Under the pieces are notes generated by a model. That model did not search any database and was not told the DNA's origin. It was given only the letters and a program-made list of their open reading frames with translations. Shown piece by piece: positions 8,901 through 13,349 of a stretch of DNA of 13,349 bases. The number at the start of each line of letters is the position of its first letter. Position 1 is the stretch's first letter. A program made the position numbers and the translations under genes. This DNA is from Hyphomicrobiales bacterium (GTDB taxonomy: Bacteria; Pseudomonadota; Alphaproteobacteria; Rhizobiales; Aestuariivirgaceae), in contig JALUFY010000184.1 of the NCBI GenBank assembly GCA_027051995.1, positions 1 to 13,349 of the forward strand, given 5' to 3'.

Positions 8901-9058
8901 CCCTTCAGGCGCAGTTCCTGCTGCCCATGGCCATCACCATCGTCTTCGGGCTGGCCGGATCGACCATTCTGGTGCTCATCCTGGCCCCCGCGACGCTGGG
9001 AATCCTGCGTGATGTGAAGCGGCTTCTCACCCCCCTGCGCCATGCCTGGAGCGGCTGA
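5933..9058 (+). CDS. RND family efflux permease (AcrB/AcrD/AcrF-type)
   Basis: This 1041-residue proton-driven inner-membrane exporter has the family's normal length and its two-fold layout: membrane helix 1 at about 24-43, a large periplasmic loop, helices 2-6 at about 345-490, then the same order repeated with helices 7-12. The proton-relay aspartates are present as Asp409-Asp410 in LGIIVDDAIVV. In helix 10, by eye alignment, the lysine of AcrB (Lys940) is replaced by Asn937 followed by Asp938 (GIIINDSIILV), a variant known in other RND groups. The start ATG overlaps the adaptor stop, with GAAGGT just upstream (about 5918-5923) as a possible ribosome site. No TolC-like gene follows, so an unlinked outer-membrane factor is needed. 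Substrates cannot be told from the sequence. Confidence 0.95.
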   Translation: MTPPPSRSASPFAALVRFFALHATAANLLLAVMVLAGLLALQRLNTQFFPTIDIPRISVRVTWAGATPADMEKTVIRNLEPALRFIDGLDETDGFFGVAREGSAYISLRFKDGWDMDKALNDVKKAVDGVTTLPEDADTPVIQQVTRYELVARLLITGPYPEQALRTYARRIRDGLLAAGLERVTYAGARKREITISAPQAQLRRLDLDVERLARQVRAETADTPAGDITGGLDKSVHGAGKARTAEAIGRIIVRAGLGGEHVRLAHIADVRDGFDPDDVRGYSAGRPAIRLDVWRTPAADTLRTSRIFNNYLEKIKPRLPRDLTVLPYDVRANYLKDRIGLLVRNGAQGLVLVLVILFIFLSGRIAFWVAAGIPVSMLAALAVMYFTGQSINMVSLFALILTLGIIVDDAIVVGEHTATLRAGGLPPETAAVEGALRMLGPVSAASLTTMASFLPLFFFQGRVGSIIIALPLVVISVLAASLAECFLILPSHLRHALRGGGEPGRFRRWFDGTFAAFRDGPFNRAVTLAYDWRYATWALMIAALVLAVSLPMSGRMRFNFFPSPESEHISANIIMAAGTPETETLKAVEAIERSLRKVEKRLGKGEKLITATFARIGKMGYSTGDHLAQLDAQLTNSEARSIRTSTLLRAWRKAMPRIPGVERISFGRRHAASAPKDLEIELRGDDPFVLKQAASEVAALLKRIPGVFSVSDDLPYGKRDVRVSITARGKALGFDTATVTRQVRAALRGVVARKFARDLEEVNLRVRRAGQITGMAALRDIYVRSATGAWLPLADIARLTEEPGFSVIYRRNGKAVMSVSGDVDPATASISEAMQAIKAADLDAITGKYGVTARISGGAEEQRKSMGDLKTGGLVALALIYIILAWIFGGYAKPLVVMTIIPFGVTGAIIGHWIMGFSLTILSLIGMLGLSGIIINDSIILVARASERLENGENTRTAATGAARDRLRAVLLTSLTTIGGLTPLMFEKSLQAQFLLPMAITIVFGLAGSTILVLILAPATLGILRDVKRLLTPLRHAWSG

Positions 9059-9060
9059 CG

Positions 9061-9108
9061 GCCGCCCGGCGGCGGGGGCGAATTTTTTGCATTTTTTCGC
9101 CGCCGGGC
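9061..9108 (+). terminator. G+C-rich inverted repeats with two T-runs after the RND permease gene
   Basis: Directly after the permease stop, a small hairpin (GCCGC at 9061-9065 with GCGGC at 9069-9073) is followed, 9 nt later, by TTTTTT at 9083-9088. A larger perfect 11-bp inverted repeat (9064-9074 with 9098-9108) encloses both T-runs, ATTTTTT being present twice (9082-9088 and 9091-9097). Probably this ends RND transcription, but neither hairpin has the ideal stem-then-T-run geometry. Confidence 0.35.
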
Positions 9109-9110
9109 TC

Positions 9111-9139
9111 TTGCGCCGGAAACGCTTTGGCCCTATTTA
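9111..9139 (+). promoter_or_regulatory. Promoter of the tRNA-Ala gene
   Basis: TTGCGC (9111-9116) and TATTTA (9134-9139) have a 17-nt spacer, and the -10 region is followed by the G+C-rich stretch often seen at stable RNA promoters. Transcription would begin near 9146, giving about 48 nt of 5' leader for RNase P to remove. Confidence 0.6.
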
Positions 9140-9193
9140 AAGCCCCGGACGGCGCGGCGGCGAAACGCCTTCGCGGCGGACGGACATATGCGT

Positions 9194-9269
<76 letters not shown>

Positions 9270-9308
9270 TTTCCCTCCTTCCTCCATTTTATTACTGCTT
9301 GTGATGAT

Positions 9309-9332
9309 GGCTGCGCCTTGCGCGGTCTTTTT
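9309..9332 (+). terminator. Probable intrinsic terminator of the tRNA-Ala unit
   Basis: GGCTGCGC (9309-9316) pairs with GCGCGGTC (9320-9327) using two G-T wobbles around a CTT loop, and is followed by TTTTT (9328-9332). It lies 40 nt after the tRNA 3' end on the same strand. Confidence 0.5.
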
Positions 9333-9367
9333 GTTTCCCTGTTCCGCACGCCGCCTTCTGCGTGATG

Positions 9368-9397
9368 AAAAAAGGGCGGCTCCCGCCGGAGCCGCCC
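9368..9397 (-). terminator. Rho-independent terminator of the yfdX-like gene
   Basis: A perfect 10-bp stem (GGGCGGCTCC at 9374-9383 with GGAGCCGCCC at 9388-9397) has a 4-nt loop. On the minus strand it is followed by six T (AAAAAA at 9368-9373 on +). It sits 35 nt past the stop codon of the minus-strand gene. Confidence 0.85.
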
Positions 9398-9432
9398 CTG
9401 AGGCCGCTTCAAGATGAAGCCGTCCTCTCCCT

Positions 9433-10401
9433 CTAGAAGATCTTCGCGCGGAAGTGCGCCAGCGCCTTCTTCAGCTCGTCGAAGAAGCCCTTGCCATGCT
9501 TGCCGCCCTTCGTCTTCGCGGCGATCTTGTCAAGCTGCGCGTAGAAGGGCTTGAAGTCGCCTTCCTTGCCGTAGCCCAGGGCCTCGGCGAATTGCAGCTC
9601 GGTGCGCGCCGCCTTGAGAATGCCGGCCAGCTCCTTGTCCTCCGCCGGGGTGCGCTTGGCCTTCTCGGCCAGCTTCTCGGCACGGGCCAGCATCTCCTCG
9701 GTGCGCAGAATCGGCAGCGGGATGATGTGGCGGGTGATGATGAGCGTGTTCAGCGCCGTGACAAGCGCCTCGCGCGCTTCCTTGAACTTGCCTTTCTGAA
9801 TCAGCGGCACAACGGCCTTGATGGCGTCCGGATAGGTGGCCAGAGGCACGTTGACCACTTCTATGACGATCTCGCTGGCCAGCCCGGAGACCAGCGCGCG
9901 GGCATCCTGCACGCGGCCCTTCTTCAGCAGGGTCACGGCCTTGTCAACCGCCGTGCGGACGGCCTTGATATCGGCGTAGATATCCAGAACCTGGCTTTGC
10001 ACATTCACCGGCGCGAGCGCCAGATTGGGCTCGGCGGCGAGGATGATCTCCAGCTTGCCGGTGGCCCTGGCCAGGGCGTCGAGCGCCGCCTTTTTGTCCT
10101 TCTTGTCCAGCGCCTTGATGGCGTTTTCCGTCTCGCGCACGGCCGCCACGGCTTCCGCCAGAATTTTCTCCCGCTCGATGTCCGCCTTGCCCGCGCCCGT
10201 CTTGCGCGCCCTGGCGCCGGCTTTCTCGCGGATGGTTGCGGAATCCTGGGTTTTTTGCGCCTTGTCCGCCTGCACCGTCTTGGCGGGCGCCGGTTTCGCG
10301 GCCGGTTTGGCCTCCTTCGCGCCGGCCAGCGCGGGCTGGGCCGCCAGCATCAGCGCGGCAAGCGCCGTGGCCGCCAAGGTTTTCGCATGGGTCTTGATCA
10401 T
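9433..10401 (-). CDS. YfdX family secreted protein
   Basis: This 322-residue protein has a classical signal peptide (positively charged MIKTHAK, hydrophobic core to about 22, likely cleavage after ALA at residues 24-26). A Lys/Ala-rich low-complexity stretch to about 75 follows, then a mostly helical domain. That domain carries features I recognise from the YfdX family: KKDKKAALDALARATGKLE, PLATYPDAIKA, ALNTLI and IIPLPILRTEEMLA. E. coli YfdX is a periplasmic protein of about 211 residues, tied to the EvgA acid-response regulon; this one is about 110 residues longer. Its biochemical role is not established. The start at 10401 has AGGAG at 10409-10413 with 7 nt spacing. It probably has its own promoter and a long folded leader, and it ends at a strong terminator. 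The family call rests on memory of conserved motifs. Confidence 0.8.
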   Translation of the reverse strand: MIKTHAKTLAATALAALMLAAQPALAGAKEAKPAAKPAPAKTVQADKAQKTQDSATIREKAGARARKTGAGKADIEREKILAEAVAAVRETENAIKALDKKDKKAALDALARATGKLEIILAAEPNLALAPVNVQSQVLDIYADIKAVRTAVDKAVTLLKKGRVQDARALVSGLASEIVIEVVNVPLATYPDAIKAVVPLIQKGKFKEAREALVTALNTLIITRHIIPLPILRTEEMLARAEKLAEKAKRTPAEDKELAGILKAARTELQFAEALGYGKEGDFKPFYAQLDKIAAKTKGGKHGKGFFDELKKALAHFRAKIF

Positions 10402-10431
10402 GGCATGTCTCCTTTTTCCAGATTTCTCGAT

Positions 10432-10517
10432 CCGGAAACCGGACAGACGCCACCGTTCGCGCAAAAGCCATCCCGGTGATCCGGCGTCTTGCGGCGTTGT
10501 TTTCCGTCCGTTTCCGG
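10432..10517 (-). promoter_or_regulatory. Nested inverted repeats in the leader of the yfdX-like gene
   Basis: An outer pair, CCGGAAACCGGAC (10432-10444) and GTCCGTTTCCGG (10506-10517), is complementary over 12 bp with one bulged base. Directly inside it, AGACGCC (10445-10451) pairs with GGCGTCT (10483-10489), continued by ACCG/CGGT (10452-10455, 10474-10477) across a 5-nt bulge. About 16 nt at 10490-10505 stay unpaired. The structure ends about 19 nt upstream of the AGGAG ribosome site on the minus strand, so in the mRNA it would stand just before the translation start. Confidence 0.5.
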
Positions 10518-10533
10518 CTGGTGAATTGAGCAA

Positions 10534-10577
10534 GGGCTCATCCCCCGCCTGTTTTTCACATGGCGAGGGATGAGCCC
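10534..10577. repeat. Perfect 11-bp inverted repeat (hairpin) between the two minus-strand genes
   Basis: GGGCTCATCCC (10534-10544) and GGGATGAGCCC (10567-10577) are exact reverse complements. An inner CGCC/GGCG (10546-10549, 10562-10565) extends the stem past one mismatch. No T-run follows on either strand, so it is not a standard terminator. It may be a transcript-stability or processing hairpin, or end the upstream minus gene with Rho. Confidence 0.55.
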
Positions 10578-10619
10578 GTTTGAAAGGGAGACGGGGCGCG
10601 GAGGCGCATTAAAAGTTGT

Positions 10620-10637
10620 TAAGGATTATATTCCTTA
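10620..10637 (-). promoter_or_regulatory. AT-rich palindrome overlapping a TATAAT box, candidate promoter/operator of the yfdX-like gene
   Basis: TAAGGA (10620-10625) and TCCTTA (10632-10637) form a palindrome with a 6-nt centre. On the minus strand, TATAAT occupies 10630 down to 10625, a perfect -10 box in an otherwise G+C-rich region. The -35 is poor: TTGCTT lies only 14 nt upstream. Transcription would start near 10618 and give a leader of about 217 nt. A palindrome across the -10 box suggests a repressor site, which is inference. Confidence 0.4.
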
Positions 10638-10674
10638 TGTCCCAAAGCAAGGGTTCCCGACGCGGCTGGAGCGC

Positions 10675-11274
10675 CTATGCGCTCTGGCGCGTGTTTTCCA
10701 TGATCTGGGCGCGGATGTCGGCCTGCGTGTAGCCGGACATGCCGTCGGTTTCGCCCACCAGATCGCCGCGGATTTCCGCCGTCAGGCGCGCCAGGGCCTC
10801 GTGAATGCTGCCCGCCTCGCGATCCGAAAAGACATTGTCGCTGGAGGCGGAATTGAACACGTCGATGAACCGCTGATATTCCTCCAGCACGTTGGGCGCG
10901 GCCACCAGCGCCAGCTTGTGGGTGAGAAAACGCAGCCTGAGCTTGTCTTCGGGCGTTACCTTGCCGGTGGCCAGCAGATGTTCGATGTGGTTGATGAGCG
11001 ACATGTAGATGTCTGTCTTCAGATCCGCCAGCTTGATGGACCATTCCTTCTCAAGCTCCACCTCCGTCTGCTTGTTAAGCAGCAGGGCGGTGATCAGGAT
11101 GGTGGCGACGATGCCCAGGATGACGAGCAGGATTTCCTGCGTGAAGGGCCATTTGCTGGCCGCCGCGTAGGCCGCGCGCAGCCACAGGTATCCGCCGGCT
11201 ACGAGCAGGACGGAAAGCAGAAGATAGATCAGATTCTGCCTGCGCAGCTGGGTGATGCGGCCTGAATTTTTCAT
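10675..11274 (-). CDS. Hypothetical membrane protein with two transmembrane segments
   Basis: I do not recognise this 199-residue protein with certainty. It has two hydrophobic helices (about residues 14-35 and 46-66) and then a soluble region of about 130 residues. The charged stretch LLNKQTEVELEKEWSIKLADLKTDIYMSLINHI resembles a motif seen after paired membrane helices in uncharacterised bacterial proteins; here it spans residues 65-97 and is given as KQTEVELEKEW at 68-78 for recognition. The rest looks helical, with no catalytic motif. ATG 11274 is chosen because GAGAGG stands about 9 nt upstream; a GTG at 11316 is a weaker alternative. It is divergent from polA and upstream of the yfdX-like gene, 273 nt away. 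Function unknown. Confidence 0.75.
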   Translation of the reverse strand: MKNSGRITQLRRQNLIYLLLSVLLVAGGYLWLRAAYAAASKWPFTQEILLVILGIVATILITALLLNKQTEVELEKEWSIKLADLKTDIYMSLINHIEHLLATGKVTPEDKLRLRFLTHKLALVAAPNVLEEYQRFIDVFNSASSDNVFSDREAGSIHEALARLTAEIRGDLVGETDGMSGYTQADIRAQIMENTRQSA

Positions 11275-11369
11275 CGTGCGGTTCCTCTCCGGGTTGCGGG
11301 AGCTCCTGTCTTGCACAACGGCGGCGAAATAGCGAGCCTCTTTCTCTGGCCTTCGCCCCTTCGCGGTGG

Positions 11370-11375
11370 CATATT
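11370..11375 (+). promoter_or_regulatory. Candidate -10 box of polA, possibly leaderless
   Basis: CATATT ends 7 nt before the polA ATG, and no Shine-Dalgarno is present. The -35 is weak (TGGCCT at 11347-11352, 17-nt spacer). The geometry matches that of the RND operon promoter. Confidence 0.3.
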
Positions 11376-11382
11376 GCGCGCC

Positions 11383-13349
11383 ATGACGGATCAGACTTCA
11401 TCTTCTTCCCGCGACCGGGACGCATCATCCTCTCCGGCCTCCGGCGGGGCGGGCAGGCCCGTGGGCCCCGGCGATCATGTCTGGCTGGTGGATGGGTCGG
11501 GGTTCATCTTCCGCGCCTATCACGCCCTGCCGCCGCTGACGCGCAAGGCCGACGGGCTGCCCGTTGGCGCGGTGCATGGCTTCGCGGCCATGTTGCACAA
11601 GCTGCTGACCAGCATGAACGCGGGCAAGAAGCCCACTCATCTGGCGGTGATTTTCGACGCCGGGCGCAAGACCTTCCGCAATGACATCTATCCCGAATAC
11701 AAGGCCAACCGGCCCGAGCCGCCGGAAGACCTGATCCCGCAATTCGGCCTGATCCGCCGCCTCACGGAGGCCTTCAACGTGCCCGCCGTGGAGCAGGAAG
11801 GCTACGAGGCCGATGACCTGATCGCCACCTACGCCCGCCAGGCGCGCGAGGCCGGGGCGACGGTGCATATTGTCTCCTCCGACAAGGATCTCATGCAGCT
11901 GGTGGACGAGCATACATCGCTCTACGACGCCATGAAGGACCGCGACATGGGCCTTGACGAGGTGGAGAAGAAATTCGGCGTCACCCCGGACAAGGTGACG
12001 GACGTGCAGGCGCTGGCCGGCGATTCCACCGACAACGTGCCCGGCGTGCCCGGCATCGGCGTGAAGACGGCGGCGCTTCTGATCAACGAATACGGCGGTC
12101 TGGAAAACCTGCTGGCGCGCGCGGAGGAGATCAGGCAGCCCAAACGGCGCGAGCGGCTGATGGAGCATGCCGAAGACGCCCGCGTATCGAAGAAGCTGGT
12201 GACGCTGGACAGCCACGTGCCCGTCAAGGTTCCGCTCTCGGATTTCGCGGTGAAAAAGCCCGATGAAGCCAAGCTCATCGGATTTCTCAAGGGGCTGGAT
12301 TTCACCACCCTGACCAGCCGCATCGCCCGCGATCTGGACATCGGCGCGGCGAAATATCCCGCGCTCGAGGTCACGGCGGAGGGGTGGGATACGCCGGAAG
12401 CCCCCGCCCCGGAGCTGACGGACGACGGCCCGGAGCGCACCGGCCCGGTGGAAGCCGCGGTGATGAAAACGGAGGTTCCCTTCGATCATGCCGGCTACGA
12501 GCTGATCACGGACATCGCCAGACTGAAGGAATGGCTGGAGGAGGCGCGCGCGGAGGGCGTCATGGCCTTCGATACCGAAACCGATTCGCTGGACGCCATG
12601 CGCGCGCGGCTCGTGGGCTTTTCGCTGGCGCTTGCGCCGGGCCGGGCGGCCTATGTGCCGGTGGCGCACCGGGCCGCCGAGGGCCTGGATTTCGGCGGCG
12701 AAGACGGCATCGAACAGATCGCTCCGGATGAGGCCATCGCGGCGCTCAGGCCGGTGCTGGAAGACCCGGCCGTCCTCAAAATCGCGCAGAACGTCAAGTA
12801 TGACGATCTGGTCATGGCCCGCCACGGCGTGCGCATCTCGCCTTTCGACGACACCATGCTCCTGTCCTACGTGCTGGACGCCGGGCGCGGCGGCCATGGC
12901 ATGGACGAGCTCTCGGAACGCCACCTGGGCCACAAGCCGATTTCCTTCAAGGATGTTGCGGGCAGCGGCAGGAAGGCCATCACCTTCGATCTCGTGGAGC
13001 CCGCGCGGGCCTGCGAATACGCCGCCGAGGACGCCGACGTGACCTTGCGCCTGTGGCTGATCCTCAAGGCGCGGTTGTGGCGGGAGCGCATGAGCACGGT
13101 CTATGAAACCCTGGAGCGCCCCCTGGCCCCGGTGCTGGCGGACATGGAGCGGGCCGGCATTCTGGTGGACCGCAACGCCCTGGCGCGGCTGTCGCAGGAG
13201 TTCGCCGCCCGGGCGGCGGAGCTGGAAAAGGAGATTCACGAACTGGCTGGCGAGGCCTTCAACCCCGGCTCGCCCAAGCAGCTTGGCGAAATCCTGTTCG
13301 GCAAGATGGGCATCGAATCATCGAAGAAGACCTCCACCGGAGCGCGCAG
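11383..13349 (+). CDS. polA: DNA polymerase I (5' part, runs off window)
   Basis: The frame from ATG 11383 stays open to the window end, giving 655 codons of a protein that is usually over 900 residues. DNA polymerase I fills gaps in repair and removes RNA primers. The 5'-nuclease domain begins at VDGSGFIFRAYHALPPL (36-52), contains the acidic EGYEADDLIA and SSDKDLMQL blocks, and has the helix-hairpin-helix GVPGIGVKTA. The 3'-5' proofreading domain keeps its catalytic residues: Asp397 and Glu399 (FDTETDSLD), Asp474 (NVKYDD) and the Tyr546/Asp550 motif (YAAED). The polymerase domain starts with ERPLAPVLADMERAGI. A Ser-rich N-terminal extension of about 30 residues precedes the core; GTG 11461 is an alternative start. 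No ribosome site precedes ATG 11383. Confidence 0.96.
   Translation, partial: MTDQTSSSSRDRDASSSPASGGAGRPVGPGDHVWLVDGSGFIFRAYHALPPLTRKADGLPVGAVHGFAAMLHKLLTSMNAGKKPTHLAVIFDAGRKTFRNDIYPEYKANRPEPPEDLIPQFGLIRRLTEAFNVPAVEQEGYEADDLIATYARQAREAGATVHIVSSDKDLMQLVDEHTSLYDAMKDRDMGLDEVEKKFGVTPDKVTDVQALAGDSTDNVPGVPGIGVKTAALLINEYGGLENLLARAEEIRQPKRRERLMEHAEDARVSKKLVTLDSHVPVKVPLSDFAVKKPDEAKLIGFLKGLDFTTLTSRIARDLDIGAAKYPALEVTAEGWDTPEAPAPELTDDGPERTGPVEAAVMKTEVPFDHAGYELITDIARLKEWLEEARAEGVMAFDTETDSLDAMRARLVGFSLALAPGRAAYVPVAHRAAEGLDFGGEDGIEQIAPDEAIAALRPVLEDPAVLKIAQNVKYDDLVMARHGVRISPFDDTMLLSYVLDAGRGGHGMDELSERHLGHKPISFKDVAGSGRKAITFDLVEPARACEYAAEDADVTLRLWLILKARLWRERMSTVYETLERPLAPVLADMERAGILVDRNALARLSQEFAARAAELEKEIHELAGEAFNPGSPKQLGEILFGKMGIESSKKTSTGAR

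Noticed and set aside
5774..9043. A 1089-codon open frame on the minus strand across the RND permease
   Set aside because: It is fully antisense to a clearly recognisable RND permease. Its product is a low-complexity mix of His, Gln, Gly, Arg and Asp with no domain, typical of high G+C codon shadows.
10570..11265. A 231-codon + strand open frame over the two-helix membrane protein gene
   Set aside because: The minus-strand reading has a ribosome site, two clean membrane helices and a natural end; the + reading is a compositional shadow.
11425..13239. A 604-codon open frame on the minus strand across polA
   Set aside because: The + strand encodes DNA polymerase I with all nuclease motifs; the antisense product is His/Gln/Arg/Gly-rich and resembles nothing.

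Overview
This window is a G+C-rich chromosomal segment that looks alphaproteobacterial. The gene order rpmH-rnpA-yidC-engB, the L34 sequence and the DinG-type helicase all fit that class. Nothing in the sequence fixes the genus.

Layout, left to right. Positions 1-1200 hold the 3' part of a DinG-family helicase gene that enters from upstream. A clear promoter (TTGACT, 17 nt, TATAAG) and a strongly folded leader lead into a ribosome/secretion cluster on the + strand: rpmH (ribosomal protein L34), rnpA (RNase P protein), yidC (membrane insertase) and engB (ribosome-assembly GTPase). These genes are tightly packed. rnpA and yidC overlap by 4 nt, and the only usable engB start lies 64 nt inside the end of yidC. 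A second + unit at 4608-9058 encodes an RND efflux pair: a membrane fusion adaptor and an inner-membrane permease, overlapping by 4 nt. No outer-membrane factor gene is present. Next comes a complete tRNA-Ala(GGC) gene with its own promoter and probable terminator.

From 9433 to 11274 two genes lie on the - strand: a secreted YfdX-family protein, and an unrecognised membrane protein with two transmembrane segments. The 273 nt between them contains an AT-rich palindrome overlapping a perfect TATAAT, an 11-bp hairpin, and a longer nested inverted repeat just ahead of the yfdX-like ribosome binding site. This is the most interesting uncharacterised part of the window. At the right end, polA (DNA polymerase I) starts at 11383 on the + strand, divergent from the membrane protein, and runs off the window.

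How the genes work together: the first cluster links ribosome components, tRNA processing, membrane protein insertion and ribosome assembly. The RND pair is an efflux pump that must borrow an outer-membrane channel encoded elsewhere. DinG and polA are separate DNA-maintenance genes. I saw no CRISPR array, insertion sequence, phage gene, toxin-antitoxin pair or defence island. The novelty is in gene overlap, leader structure and promoters rather than in a new multi-gene system. The very long antisense open frames across the RND permease, yidC and polA are shadows caused by high G+C codon usage.
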